From the NCBI GenBank assembly GCA_964480635.1, contig CAYZQE010000001.1, forward strand, positions 18,251 through 82,250: DNA of 64,000 bases. The letters run 5' to 3'. Positions within the stretch are counted from its first letter, which is position 1, and every line of letters starts with the position of its first letter. This document shows positions 34,504-44,105 of the stretch, in pieces. This stretch comes from CAYZQE01 sp964480635 (GTDB lineage: Bacteria > Pseudomonadota > Gammaproteobacteria > GCA-001735895). The position numbers and the translations under genes are program-made. The notes under the pieces were generated by a model. The model worked only from the letters and a program-made list of their open reading frames with translations, did no database searches and was not told the origin of the DNA.

Positions 34504-34521
34504 GCCATAATTTTTTATGGC
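34504..34521. other. Hairpin in the fliA-cheY intergenic region
   Basis: GCCATAA pairs with TTATGGC around a TTTT loop. It lies about 140 bp after the fliA stop in the 336-bp gap before cheY. Apart from this hairpin, a nearby second copy of TTTTATGGCG (34548) and the promoter at 34376, I see nothing else in this gap. Without a following U-run on the minus strand it is not a clear terminator. Confidence 0.35.
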
Positions 34522-34660
34522 GCCAAATAATCAATTACTCAGCATCTTTTATGGCGTTATTAAGAGAAGGGTAAATACAAAAAAGATATTGAAATCATTC
34601 TTAATTAGTTATGACATAGTAAGCTAATAAGCCATTTATTCCGTTATAAAGCGTTATAAA

Positions 34661-35386
34661 TTATTCTTCACTCCAGTGGCTCATTCTTGATTTTATTCGC
34701 AATAAAGCTTGGCCATGAATTTGACAAACTCGAGACTCACTAATATCTAACACGCTTCCAATTTCACGTAAATTTAACTCTTCATCATAGTACAATGACA
34801 TCACCATTTGTTCGCGATCAGGCAAGGCCTTAATGACATCAGCTAATGAGCTTTGAAAGCTTTGTTTGCTGACAGATTCAAAAGGCGTTGGGCTAGAATC
34901 CGTTGCCTTTATAACGGCATGATCGTCGTCATCCATGGTATCAATACTAAATATTTTCGACGTCGTTGAATCAACTAATATCTTGTGATACTCACTCAGT
35001 TCCATCCCCAAATATTCGGCAACTTCGGCATCTTTTGCATCTTCACCTGATTTATTTTCTATCTCTTTGATGGCCAGAGCGACTTCTCTGGACTTTCTAT
35101 GAACGGAACGTGGCGTCCAATCTAAACGACGTATTTCATCAATCATTGCCCCTCGAATGCGAATACTGGCGAAGGTTTCAAAGCTAGCACCGTGACCCAT
35201 TGCATAATTGCTAGAGGCTTCTAATAGGCCTAGCATTCCCGCTTGAATTAAATCATCGATTTGAATATTAGGAGGGAGTCGATTTATTAGGTGAAATGCG
35301 ATTCTTTTAACCAAAGCAACATGTTCTGTCACCAGATTGTTGCTAGCAAGCTGTTCCACTTGTGCATACATCGCATGACCATTCAT
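34661..35386 (-). CDS. fliA: FliA, flagellar sigma-28 factor
   Basis: A 241-residue sigma-70-family factor for late flagellar and chemotaxis genes. Region 2 has VKRIAFHLINRLPPNIQIDDLIQAGM and IRGAMIDEIRRLDW; region 4 has LPDREQMVMSLYYDEELNLREIGSVLDISESRVCQIH. The frame is open for another 54 codons into fleN, but the ATG at 35386 overlaps the fleN stop as TAATG and gives the normal length. Candidate target promoters are found at 25256, 29208 and 34376. Confidence 0.95.
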   Translation of the reverse strand: MNGHAMYAQVEQLASNNLVTEHVALVKRIAFHLINRLPPNIQIDDLIQAGMLGLLEASSNYAMGHGASFETFASIRIRGAMIDEIRRLDWTPRSVHRKSREVALAIKEIENKSGEDAKDAEVAEYLGMELSEYHKILVDSTTSKIFSIDTMDDDDHAVIKATDSSPTPFESVSKQSFQSSLADVIKALPDREQMVMSLYYDEELNLREIGSVLDISESRVCQIHGQALLRIKSRMSHWSEE

Positions 35387-36249
35387 TAGCTCTGCCCTCC
35401 GCTCTGGCTGTTGTAATTGATCAGCCTCTCGATAAAAAACTCCAGATGTCCTTCTATCGTTTTTGGCACCACCCATTTCTGTGCTTTCTTCGCTATCTGG
35501 CGAAATGCCATCGATGAGGGACTTCGGGGGTAGATGTCTGTTACACACTTTTGTTTTTGCACCGCTTTTTTAAGGTATTCGTCATAAGGTATAGCACCCA
35601 TATAATCTAATGCAACTTCTAGATATTTATCAGAGACTTTAGCAAGCTTCATATACAGCTCTCTGCCCTGCTGCATAGTTTGTGCTTGATTGGCTAAAAC
35701 ATGCATACGCTGGATACCAAAGTCTTTGTTCAACACTTTAATCATGGCATAGGCATCAGTAATTGAAGCCGGCTCATCGCAGACCACAACTATCACTTCT
35801 TTAGCCGCACGAACAAAACTAATAACCGCATCGTTTAAACCCGCCGCTGTATCGACAATTAAGGTATCAACTGGTCGTGTTAATTCTGAAAACGCTTGAA
35901 TAATACCCATGTTTTGTGCCGGCGTAAGCTCTGCCATTTTGCGTACGCCTGAAGACGCGGGGATAATACTGATGCCCGCAGGTCCAGAAAGAATAATATC
36001 GTCTAAGCTGCATTCACCGTCTAAAACGTGCAATAAATTTTGTTTGGGTGACAAGCCTAATAAAATATCTAAATTAGCAAGTCCCATATCGGCATCCATG
36101 ACCAACACATTTTCACCCGCTTGAGACAAACTCACTGCTAGGTTTAAACTAACATTGCTTTTTCCCACCCCACCTTTACCGCTGGTTACCGCAATAACAC
36201 GAACTGGTTTTGGCTTATTCATACTTCTAATACCTTGAGCCTGATCCAT
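35386..36249 (-). CDS. fleN: FleN/FlhG, MinD-like ATPase controlling flagellar number
   Basis: A 287-residue ATPase with the deviant Walker A TSGKGGVGKSNVSLNLA, DADMGLANLDILLG and IVDTAAGLND. FleN (FlhG) limits polar flagella number and antagonises FlhF and the flagellar master regulator. The flhF-fleN-fliA order is that of polar-flagellated gammaproteobacteria. Its stop overlaps the fliA start. The C-terminal amphipathic helix (EFFIERLINY) fits the membrane-targeting sequence of MinD-like proteins. Confidence 0.93.
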   Translation of the reverse strand: MDQAQGIRSMNKPKPVRVIAVTSGKGGVGKSNVSLNLAVSLSQAGENVLVMDADMGLANLDILLGLSPKQNLLHVLDGECSLDDIILSGPAGISIIPASSGVRKMAELTPAQNMGIIQAFSELTRPVDTLIVDTAAGLNDAVISFVRAAKEVIVVVCDEPASITDAYAMIKVLNKDFGIQRMHVLANQAQTMQQGRELYMKLAKVSDKYLEVALDYMGAIPYDEYLKKAVQKQKCVTDIYPRSPSSMAFRQIAKKAQKWVVPKTIEGHLEFFIERLINYNSQSGGQS

Positions 36250-36302
36250 AATTTATCTTTTAGTTTTAGTGACTATCATAATTATTTATTGCTTGTAAAT
36301 CC

Positions 36303-37952
36303 CTAAGCTCCAAATGAAACAATTTTATTGAATCTCATGGCCATTGTTTCAGCATTCGGTGTTTCTTTATATTGCTGCATCAGCGCCACAGCTTTACTAA
36401 TTAAACGATGACTTTTAGCCACTTCTAAGTCTTCTGGTACTTGCTGCCCAAGGCCGCAAAAATTAATGGGTAACTGATGCCTTATTGATGTGGTTATTAC
36501 CCCACCTAAACTTGCTGCCTCATCTAGTTTAGTCACGATTGACCCCGCTAACCGAACTTTTTCAAAGTTTTTTATGGTTTGATTAAGTGCTGCCAATTGC
36601 GTATTCGCCGACAACACTAATAAAGGCTGAATATCAGGCGAACCTTTATGTAAAGTATGAAATTGCTCTGACAAACGCATGTCGTTTTGGCTCACGCCCG
36701 CTGTATCAATCAGCACGAGTTTTTTATCCGTTAACATCGCTAAACAGTCTGATAGCTCTTCACTGCTGTTTGCAGTTAATAAGGGGATTTGCAATAATTT
36801 TGCATATTGCTGTAATTGTTCTTGTGCACCAATTCTAAAATTATCTGTCGAAATCAAGGCCACTGAACGCTTACCATGCACATGTGCAAAACGCGCTGCT
36901 ATTTTTGCAATGGTGGTTGTCTTGCCGACACCCGTCGAGCCAACTAAGGCAAATATTCCACCTTTATCTAAAAGATCATTATGATTAATGGGTAATAATT
37001 TTGCTAATAAACCTATGGCATGACGCCACATTAATTGAGGGTCTTCACTGCTTAAATCCATTTGGTTTATCACCCGTTCACAAATATCAGAACCCAGCCC
37101 TAATTCAGTTAACAAATTAAGCAACACAGAATGAACGGGGTGACGCTGTTTATACTTATCCCAATCCAAAGAAGTAAGCTGGCATTGCATCAATTGACGC
37201 ATGTTTCTCATTTCTTCTTTCATTTCATCAAGTACTGGCTGCATCTGATCTTTAAAATCACTTGAATTACCCGATGACTGCTGACTCACTGCTTCATGAG
37301 CATTGTTTTTAAGTGATGAGGCTTGATGAACCGCTTCACTTTCCATTTGAGGTTTATGAAAACGGCTATCATCTTCCGCTTTAAGCGCGGTTTTGCCGAC
37401 ACTATTAACGCTGCCTTGAGGAGAGTCTGATAAATGTGATTGCAAATCTTTAATTGAATTCAATAAGCTTTCGGCATGAGCCTTACCATCAAAGGCTAAT
37501 GTCTCATCTTTTATGACAGGCGTATCAGATTGCCAATCGAATGATGTTTTTACCGAAGATTTGGATTGATGAAGCGCTTTTTTTGTCGCAGATAAAGCCA
37601 CTGGTTTACTAACCTTATGCCCCTCAGAAACATTAATCTCACCAAACACAGGTTCTTGCCTATCTGATATCTCTGCGTTAGTAATAGAGATGGATGGATT
37701 GGTTTTTATGCGGTTTTCAGGCACTAAAGATACGGGCGTATCGTTTTGTAATTTTGTTTGTTTGCGCTTAATAGCGGCTTGTGCCGCTAATTCTGCATTT
37801 ATTTGCGCTTGGTCATAATCAATTGCTGAAATAATTTCGACGCCGCCAGGTACTTTATTATTCCCTAAAATCACTGCATCATCGCCTTGTTCTAATTTGA
37901 CGATATTCAGTGCCTCCCGCATAGTGGGCGCAAACGTTCTTTTAATTTTCAT
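36303..37952 (-). CDS. flhF: FlhF, SRP-type GTPase setting the flagellar pole
   Basis: A 549-residue GTPase. The N-terminal B domain (1-290) begins MKIKRTFAPTMREALNIVK and continues with a long polar stretch. The NG domain has G1 GSTGVGKTTTIAK, ISTDNFRIGA, LIDTAGVSQND and VTKLDEAASLGG. FlhF recruits early flagellar components to the pole and works against FleN. It is separated from flhA by a 164-bp palindromic element whose end lies 14 bases before the flhF start codon, so the element must shape the leader of this mRNA. Confidence 0.95.
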   Translation of the reverse strand: MKIKRTFAPTMREALNIVKLEQGDDAVILGNNKVPGGVEIISAIDYDQAQINAELAAQAAIKRKQTKLQNDTPVSLVPENRIKTNPSISITNAEISDRQEPVFGEINVSEGHKVSKPVALSATKKALHQSKSSVKTSFDWQSDTPVIKDETLAFDGKAHAESLLNSIKDLQSHLSDSPQGSVNSVGKTALKAEDDSRFHKPQMESEAVHQASSLKNNAHEAVSQQSSGNSSDFKDQMQPVLDEMKEEMRNMRQLMQCQLTSLDWDKYKQRHPVHSVLLNLLTELGLGSDICERVINQMDLSSEDPQLMWRHAIGLLAKLLPINHNDLLDKGGIFALVGSTGVGKTTTIAKIAARFAHVHGKRSVALISTDNFRIGAQEQLQQYAKLLQIPLLTANSSEELSDCLAMLTDKKLVLIDTAGVSQNDMRLSEQFHTLHKGSPDIQPLLVLSANTQLAALNQTIKNFEKVRLAGSIVTKLDEAASLGGVITTSIRHQLPINFCGLGQQVPEDLEVAKSHRLISKAVALMQQYKETPNAETMAMRFNKIVSFGA

Positions 37953-37966
37953 ATCTCATCTCTTTA

Positions 37967-38130
37967 TTAAGGAGCCTCTGATTAAGTTAATAAAATTTGA
38001 GCGCAGAAAAAACTGTCGCTATTTTCGTCGAAATGAGCCGTAATAGTCACTCTATTGCTGCGATTTTCGGTGAAAATATCGGCAGTTTTAGCAAGTTCAA
38101 AATTATTGAGCTTGTTCAGAGACTCCTTAA
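37967..38130. repeat. Palindromic MITE-like element (164 bp) between flhA and flhF
   Basis: The element starts TTAAGGAGCCTCTGATTAAG and, read from the other end, TTAAGGAGTCTCTGAACAAG. The arms match along most of their length (for example AACTGTCGCTATTTTCGTCG against AACTGCCGATATTTTCACCG), with the centre at TAGTCACTCTA. It would form a stem of about 80 bp in RNA or single-stranded DNA. The right end supplies the flhA stop codon (ACTTAAGGAG). No coding function is seen. Confidence 0.85.
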
Positions 38131-40241
38131 GTCTTGCTACCCCCTTGAACTCCAGCTTGAGGGTTGCCAACACTGGCTATGACCTTAATTTGCTTATCTT
38201 CTGGTATCTCTTCATAACTCAAAATATGCAAGCCTTGAATACCATGCCTTAACATGCGAGCCAAAAAGGTGCGTAATGCTTGAGACACTAACAACACGGC
38301 TGGTTCGCCTTTGGCTTGCTGCTTTTGCGTCGCTTCATTCAATGAGCTATGCAATAACTGAGCAATGCCAGGCTCTAAAGCCATGGCGACACCATCAGTG
38401 CCTTGAATATTCTTTTGCAATAACTGTTCCAATGTTGGGTGAAGCGTCATAATAGATAGCTCTGAAGCCATTCCAAAGATGTTTTGAACAATTTGACGCC
38501 CTAAATTGACGCGTACAAATGACGTTAAAATGGCAGGTTCTTGACTTTTATTGCCCTGCTCTGCCAAAGATTCGGCGATAGAGCGCAAATCTCTAATGGA
38601 CACCTGCTCTTGTAATAAATTTTGAAACACCTTAACAATGACATTCAGCGCTAAAGGCTTAGGCGTGAGCTCTTCAACTAATTTTGGCGCGGTGCGCTTA
38701 AGCACGTCCATTAATTTTTGCACTTCTTCATGGCCTATTAATTCATGCGCATTATCTTGTAACATTTGGCTTAAATGGGTTGCAATAACGGTGGAGGCAT
38801 CCACCACGGTGTAACCCATCACTTGGGCTTGATCTCTTAAAGCAGGATCAATCCAAACCGCATCTAAACCAAAGGCAGGATCTTTGGTGGGAATGCCATT
38901 TAGCTCGCCATAGACTGTGCCTGGGTTTATGGCCATGTCTTGCCCAGGTTGTATTTCAGCTTCGCCCATCGGTACGCCTAACAAACTTAAACGATAGGTA
39001 TTGGCAGGCAAATCTAAATTATCTCGAATATGCACGGACTGAACTAAAAACCCCAGTTCTTGTGACAACTTTTTACGCACTCCTTTAATGCGCGTCATTA
39101 ACTCGCCGCCTTGTTTTTTATCCACCAATGAAATTAAGCCATAGCCTACTTCTAAACCAATCATGTCCACAGTTTCAACATCATCCCAACTGAGCTCTTT
39201 TTGCCCAGGCTCAACGGGTAAGACTTCGGCTTGTTTCACTTCTGTTTCTTGAAGCACGGCTTGTTTATTTTTTTGCACCACCGACCAAGCTACAGCACCT
39301 GCAATAGCCGCAATGGTTAAGAATGAAAACGTTGGCATACCTGGGATAATACCCATAAAAGCAATAATGCTTGCCGCCACAATGATTGACCTTGGGTCTT
39401 TAAACATTTGCGTAAACACTTGTGATGACATTTTTTCTGATGCTGAAACGCGGGTCACGATAATCGCAGTAGCCACTGATAAAATAAGCGATGGTATTTG
39501 CGCAACTAAACCATCACCAATGGTTAGGATGGTATAGTTTTCTACCGCTACCGACATGCTTAGGTCGTGCTGTAACATACCAATAGCGATGCCACCGATA
39601 ATATTGATGAATAAAATTAAGATGCCTGCAATCGCATCACCACGAACAAACTTACTCGCGCCATCCATCGAGCCATAAAAATCAGCTTCTTGGGCAACTT
39701 CTGTACGACGCAACCTGGCTTCGTCTTGGGTGCATAAACCGGCATTTAAATCGGCATCTATAGCCATTTGTTTGCCGGGCATGGCATCTAAGGTAAACCG
39801 CGCGCTAACTTCTGAGACACGCCCTGCACCTTTTGTAACCACCACAAAGTTAATAATAACTAAGATCGCAAACACCACTAAACCTACTGCGTAATTACCA
39901 CCAATAACAAAACCACCAAACGCTTCGATGACCTTGCCAGCGGCTGCTCCACCGGTATGGCCTTCTAGCAAAACAACTCGCGTTGAGGCAATGTTTAGCG
40001 CTAAACGCAACAGGGTCGCAATTAATATAATGGTTGGGAAAACCGTAAAGTCGAGTGGCCTTAAGGCATACACAGACACTAACAACACCACCAAACTAAA
40101 AGCAATATTGAAGGTGAAAAACAAATCTAATAACAATGGTGGCATGGGTAGCACCACCATTGATAGCATCACAATTAATAACAGTGGCGCTCCCAAGCCG
40201 GCAAACTTTATATTTTTTAATTGCTCTAATGCATTACCCAT
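38127..40241 (-). CDS. flhA: FlhA, flagellar type III export gate protein
   Basis: A 704-residue inner-membrane export component. Eight membrane helices occupy about residues 15-320, with the conserved FHIPEP-family loop (TKGAGRVSEVSARFTLDAMPGKQMAID). The cytoplasmic domain (350-690) binds export chaperones and forms the nonameric ring. It starts two bases after flhB. The C-terminal residues GGSKT and the TAA stop abut a repeat element, so the last codons may have been altered by its arrival. Confidence 0.97.
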   Translation of the reverse strand: MGNALEQLKNIKFAGLGAPLLLIVMLSMVVLPMPPLLLDLFFTFNIAFSLVVLLVSVYALRPLDFTVFPTIILIATLLRLALNIASTRVVLLEGHTGGAAAGKVIEAFGGFVIGGNYAVGLVVFAILVIINFVVVTKGAGRVSEVSARFTLDAMPGKQMAIDADLNAGLCTQDEARLRRTEVAQEADFYGSMDGASKFVRGDAIAGILILFINIIGGIAIGMLQHDLSMSVAVENYTILTIGDGLVAQIPSLILSVATAIIVTRVSASEKMSSQVFTQMFKDPRSIIVAASIIAFMGIIPGMPTFSFLTIAAIAGAVAWSVVQKNKQAVLQETEVKQAEVLPVEPGQKELSWDDVETVDMIGLEVGYGLISLVDKKQGGELMTRIKGVRKKLSQELGFLVQSVHIRDNLDLPANTYRLSLLGVPMGEAEIQPGQDMAINPGTVYGELNGIPTKDPAFGLDAVWIDPALRDQAQVMGYTVVDASTVIATHLSQMLQDNAHELIGHEEVQKLMDVLKRTAPKLVEELTPKPLALNVIVKVFQNLLQEQVSIRDLRSIAESLAEQGNKSQEPAILTSFVRVNLGRQIVQNIFGMASELSIMTLHPTLEQLLQKNIQGTDGVAMALEPGIAQLLHSSLNEATQKQQAKGEPAVLLVSQALRTFLARMLRHGIQGLHILSYEEIPEDKQIKVIASVGNPQAGVQGGSKT

Positions 40242-40243
40242 GT

Positions 40244-41371
40244 TTATTTCTCTTCTTCTGGAGGTATGTAAGGATCAGGACGTTTCGGCATTGGTAAGCC
40301 TTGTTCTTTGACCGTGCGTAATTGAAAGACAAAGGCTAAAATTTGTGCGACTGCAAAAAATAAATGTGCTGGAATTTCTTGTTGAATGTCACAACTGGCA
40401 AACAAAGCTCTTGCTAGTGGTGGTGCTTCAAATATTTCAATATCGTTTTCTTTGGCAATTTCTCTTATGCGCAAAGCAATTAAATCTTTACCTTTGGCGA
40501 GTACTTTTGGTACCGCCATATTGTCTGGGTTATATTGTAAAGCAACGGCAAAATGAGTTGGGTTGGTAATAATAACGTCGGCTTGCGGCACATCTTCCAT
40601 CATCCGTTTTTGCGCCATTTCTTGCTGTAATTGTCTAATTTTAGATTTAATTTCAGGTTTCCCTTCGGTATTTTTCATTTCATCTCGCACTTCTTGCAAA
40701 GTCATTTTTAATTCTTTGATATGTTGAAACACTTGAAAAGGCACATCAATGGCGGCAATAAGAATTAAGCCCGTCGATAAAATTAAAAAGCTATAAACAA
40801 ACAACCAAGCTCCATGCACCATGGCTTCGTCAAATGACTCTCGCCCTAAATTAATCAAGTCTTGATGAAACAAAATGTAGATGATGTAAGCAGCCATCGC
40901 AACAACAAACACCTTGCCAATGGCTTTCAATAACTCCATTAAAGCTTTGACAGAAAACATACGTTTTATGCCAGCCGCAGGGTTAATACGGCTAAACTTT
41001 GGTGTAATTTGGTCTGAACTCATAATCCACCCGCCTAGCAAAGCAGGTGTAAAAATAGCGACTATAGCCATGAGCATTAAAAATGGCGTAATGGCCCATA
41101 ATGCCGAAAATAGCGCCTCGCCAAATCGAGTGACCATAATATCTGGCGCCATCAATTCTTCACGTGTAAGCGTCCAGCCCTGCTTCATCATTTCGCTTAG
41201 ATCTTCGATCATTTTTTGACCGAACATAATAAAACCAATAGCACCAAACACCATAATAGTCATCGCATTAAGTTCTTTTGAACGCGGAACTTGCCCTTTG
41301 TCACGAGCATCTTTTAGCTTTTTTTCGGTGGGTTCTTGGTCTTTTTCTTGTCCGCTTTCGCTTTCAGCCAT
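40244..41371 (-). CDS. flhB: FlhB, flagellar export substrate-switch protein
   Basis: A 375-residue protein with four membrane helices (about 35-210) and a cytoplasmic C-terminal domain that cleaves itself at NPTH (VIITNPTHFAVAL). Cleavage permits the change from rod/hook to filament export together with FliK. The start overlaps the fliR stop as TAATG. A separate small homologue of the cleaved C-terminal fragment is encoded at 28193. Confidence 0.97.
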   Translation of the reverse strand: MAESESGQEKDQEPTEKKLKDARDKGQVPRSKELNAMTIMVFGAIGFIMFGQKMIEDLSEMMKQGWTLTREELMAPDIMVTRFGEALFSALWAITPFLMLMAIVAIFTPALLGGWIMSSDQITPKFSRINPAAGIKRMFSVKALMELLKAIGKVFVVAMAAYIIYILFHQDLINLGRESFDEAMVHGAWLFVYSFLILSTGLILIAAIDVPFQVFQHIKELKMTLQEVRDEMKNTEGKPEIKSKIRQLQQEMAQKRMMEDVPQADVIITNPTHFAVALQYNPDNMAVPKVLAKGKDLIALRIREIAKENDIEIFEAPPLARALFASCDIQQEIPAHLFFAVAQILAFVFQLRTVKEQGLPMPKRPDPYIPPEEEK

Positions 41372-42189
41372 TAGGGAGCTCCTCCCCCTATGCCCACCCC
41401 TATCGCAGCAGGGGGGCTTATCTGCGCTATTGCCTGGCTCACTTGCATGGCATCAAACAACATGCGACTAAAGTGATCTGGAAAAGTAGGCATAATTAAC
41501 ATAACGATTACAAAGCCCATAAAAATGGTCACTGGGAAACCCACCGAAAAGATATTAAGTTGCGGTGCCGCTCGTGTCATAACACCCATGGCTAGGGTTA
41601 ACACTAAAATTGATATGAGGGCAGGAATAGCCAACCAAATCGCCCCGACAAACATCGTTGAACCCCAACTGACAATGGCCCAAAAACTATCTCGTGAAAT
41701 GCCTATTTCGGCAATAGGCAGAGTCGTAAAACTATTCACTAATAACTGAATTAACATCAAATGCCCCCCTAATGACAAAAACAACAAGGTGCCCATTATG
41801 AGAAAAAACTGAGATAAAACAGGCACACTCACTCCATTTTGAGGGTCTATCATGGTGGCAAAACCTAAACCCATACCCATTGAAATAGCCTCACCTGCAA
41901 TTAATAATGCGCCCATTACCAGCTGTAAAATAAACCCCATGGCAATGCCAATAAGCACTTGCTGCACTGAAATTAATAAGCCACTTAGCGATAAAGGCTC
42001 TACTGCGGGTACTTCAGGAATTAAGGGGAATACTAATATGGTGATCGCCATTGACAGTAAAACACGAACTCTGGTTGGCACGAGTCTCGTACCCAACACT
42101 GGGATAGCCATTAACATGGCGCTGATGCGCATAAATGGCCAAAGTAACGACCCCACAAAAGCAGTCGCTTCTGCAGCAGAAATTTCCAT
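41371..42189 (-). CDS. fliR: FliR, flagellar export gate protein
   Basis: A 272-residue hydrophobic protein with six predicted membrane segments (MRISAMLMAIPVLGTRLVPTRVR at the start, then repeated helices), part of the FliPQR gate. It overlaps fliQ and flhB by one base at each end (TAATG junctions), indicating a tightly coupled operon. Confidence 0.95.
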   Translation of the reverse strand: MEISAAEATAFVGSLLWPFMRISAMLMAIPVLGTRLVPTRVRVLLSMAITILVFPLIPEVPAVEPLSLSGLLISVQQVLIGIAMGFILQLVMGALLIAGEAISMGMGLGFATMIDPQNGVSVPVLSQFFLIMGTLLFLSLGGHLMLIQLLVNSFTTLPIAEIGISRDSFWAIVSWGSTMFVGAIWLAIPALISILVLTLAMGVMTRAAPQLNIFSVGFPVTIFMGFVIVMLIMPTFPDHFSRMLFDAMQVSQAIAQISPPAAIGVGIGGGAP

Positions 42190-42458
42190 TAGCCGATAAG
42201 CCCTGGAATGTTAAGATAAAGTTCGCGCGTATAATTAACCAGTAAATCTAACATCCATGGCCCTGCTACCATTAAAGCGATGACTAAAATAAATAACTTA
42301 GGGATAAAGCTTAAGGTCATTTCGTTGATTTGAGTGGCTGCTTGAAACATACCCACTGTTAAGCCAATTACCAATGCAGAGATAAGCATTGGTGCCGCTA
42401 ACAACACTACAATGTAGAGCGCCTGCTGCGAAAGATCAATAATGGTGTCTTCATTCAT
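42189..42458 (-). CDS. fliQ: FliQ, flagellar export gate protein
   Basis: An 89-residue protein with two membrane helices separated by GMFQAATQINEMTLSFIPK, the conserved FliQ loop. Four copies pack in the FliPQR export gate. It lies nine bases after fliP and overlaps fliR by one base. Confidence 0.96.
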   Translation of the reverse strand: MNEDTIIDLSQQALYIVVLLAAPMLISALVIGLTVGMFQAATQINEMTLSFIPKLFILVIALMVAGPWMLDLLVNYTRELYLNIPGLIG

Positions 42459-42467
42459 TTTTAAGCC

Positions 42468-43235
42468 TTATGTTGCGACTAAAAAACTGGTAGCGAGCAT
42501 GCCCATTATTAATGCCCATCCATCCACCAGTACAAACAGCATTAATTTAAACGGTAATGAAATCATCATGGGTGACAGCATCATCATACCCATCGACATT
42601 AAGACACTGGCGACCACCAAATCTATAATAACAAAAGGCACGAACACCAAAAAACCAATTTGAAAGGCCGTTTTTAACTCACTGGTGACAAAAGCAGGCA
42701 TTAATAAGGTAAAAGGTGTGTCTTCTGGTGATTGAATATGCTCTACGCCTGCGATATCGGCAAACATTCGAATATCGGTCTCACGCGTTTGCGCTAGCAT
42801 AAATGTTTTAATTGGCCCTGAGCCTTTTTCTATGGCTTGAAATACACTGAGTTCTTGTTCCAAATAAGGCTGTACCGCTACTTCATTTATTTCTTGAAAA
42901 ACGGGGGTCATAATAAAAAGGGTTAAAAACAACGCCAAACCTAAAATGATTTGATTCGACGGTGTTTGGGCGGTACCTATGGCTTGGCGTAAAATACCCA
43001 AAACAATGACAATTCGAGTGAACGAGGTCATCATTAGTAACATCGCAGGCAATAAGGTCAACACCGTCATTAACGCAATAATTTCTATGGTGACGCTATA
43101 GCTTTGTCCATCGGCTGCGCCGCCTTGAACCGTAATAGCAGGGATACCGGTATTAGCGACTTGAGCAAAAGCATCTATGCCAATCAGTGACAAACCCAAA
43201 ATGGTCACTATTTTTAAAAATAATGGCTTAATCAT
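42468..43235 (-). CDS. fliP: FliP, flagellar export gate protein
   Basis: A 255-residue protein with a signal-like N-terminal helix (LFLKIVTILGLSLIGIDAFA) and four membrane helices, including MMTSFTRIVIVLGILRQA and QIILGLALFLTLFIMTPVF, family signatures. The ATG at 43235 with GGTGG upstream is preferred over a TTG at 43283 deep inside fliO. It overlaps the fliO stop by eight bases. Confidence 0.96.
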   Translation of the reverse strand: MIKPLFLKIVTILGLSLIGIDAFAQVANTGIPAITVQGGAADGQSYSVTIEIIALMTVLTLLPAMLLMMTSFTRIVIVLGILRQAIGTAQTPSNQIILGLALFLTLFIMTPVFQEINEVAVQPYLEQELSVFQAIEKGSGPIKTFMLAQTRETDIRMFADIAGVEHIQSPEDTPFTLLMPAFVTSELKTAFQIGFLVFVPFVIIDLVVASVLMSMGMMMLSPMMISLPFKLMLFVLVDGWALIMGMLATSFLVAT

Positions 43236-43671
43236 TAATTTTACCACCGTCTGCTTTTTTATTTTTAAGCGCTTGTTTATCAATTAGGCTATTAAACTTT
43301 GATTTAAACGATACGTTCGTCGAATTAGACGTATCAACGGGTGTTTTTAAACTGTGTAATTTAGATATTTTTCCAGGCGATAATGCAATTAATAGCTGCT
43401 CATCTCCCACTTGAATTAATGCGATTCGGTCTCGTGAGCCAACCGATAAGGTGGATATTATTTTTATCAATCCTTGGCTTTGATGAGGGATAACGTTAAA
43501 ACGCTTTACCATCCATGCTAGTAAAAAAATAATACCAACGACTAAGCCTAACGATAACAAAAGTTTCGTTATGTAGTCACCGGTTAGTGGCCCAGTCACT
43601 GTTTTATCAGTTGCCGCATTAACGCTGGCTGATAAGTAAAAACAAAAAAATAAAACGGCTTTTATTTTCAT
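43228..43671 (-). CDS. fliO: FliO, flagellar export-gate assembly protein
   Basis: A 147-residue protein with a signal peptide (residues 1-20), one membrane helix (about 33-54, LLLSLGLVVGIIFLLAW) and a cytoplasmic domain with STLSVGSRDRIALIQVGDEQLLI, the FliO motif. It helps FliP assemble. It starts on the fliN stop (TAATG). Confidence 0.92.
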   Translation of the reverse strand: MKIKAVLFFCFYLSASVNAATDKTVTGPLTGDYITKLLLSLGLVVGIIFLLAWMVKRFNVIPHQSQGLIKIISTLSVGSRDRIALIQVGDEQLLIALSPGKISKLHSLKTPVDTSNSTNVSFKSKFNSLIDKQALKNKKADGGKIND

Positions 43672-44093
43672 TATTTTAAATTTTTAATACGTTCTGCTGG
43701 GCTAATAACATCGGTTAAGCGAATGCCAAATTTTTCATTAACCACCACCACTTCGCCATGGGCAACTAAGGTATTGTTGACCAATACATCCATTGGCTCA
43801 CCTGCTAATCGATCAAGTTCTACGACTGAGCCTTGATTGAGTTGCAATAGATTGCGAATACTAATTTTAGTACGACCTATTTCCATGGCTACGGTAACAG
43901 GTATGTCTAAAATCACATCTAACTTAGCATCACCCGTTGTAAACTCGCCGCCAGAGTCTGATAACTCATCCATTTCTGCTACTTCAGGTTCATCTCGAGA
44001 AGGCGGCCCATCTACATCTTCCTGTTCTTCCATTGCAGCGGCCCATTCATCGGCCATCGCATCTTGGTCTACATTTTCGTCTTCATCACTCAT
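43671..44093 (-). CDS. fliN: FliN, flagellar C-ring switch protein
   Basis: A 140-residue protein with a very acidic N-terminal half and the SpoA/SurfaceP domain at about 60-138 (ILDIPVTVAMEIGRTKISIRNLL, GSVVELDRLAGEPMDVLVNN, VAHGEVVVVNEKFGIRLTDV). It forms the base of the C-ring and binds CheY-P weakly in other bacteria. It lies 12 bases after fliM. Confidence 0.96.
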   Translation of the reverse strand: MSDEDENVDQDAMADEWAAAMEEQEDVDGPPSRDEPEVAEMDELSDSGGEFTTGDAKLDVILDIPVTVAMEIGRTKISIRNLLQLNQGSVVELDRLAGEPMDVLVNNTLVAHGEVVVVNEKFGIRLTDVISPAERIKNLK

Positions 44094-44105
44094 TCGTTTT
44101 TCCTC

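Noticed and set aside
35387..35548. 54-codon upstream extension of fliA
   Set aside because: It lies within fleN in another frame, shows no sigma-factor sequence, and the TAATG junction at 35386 gives normal FliA length.
37982..38252. Small open frames (60-65 codons) in and near the flhA-flhF palindrome
   Set aside because: They arise on both strands of a palindromic element and lack ribosome sites or recognisable sequence.
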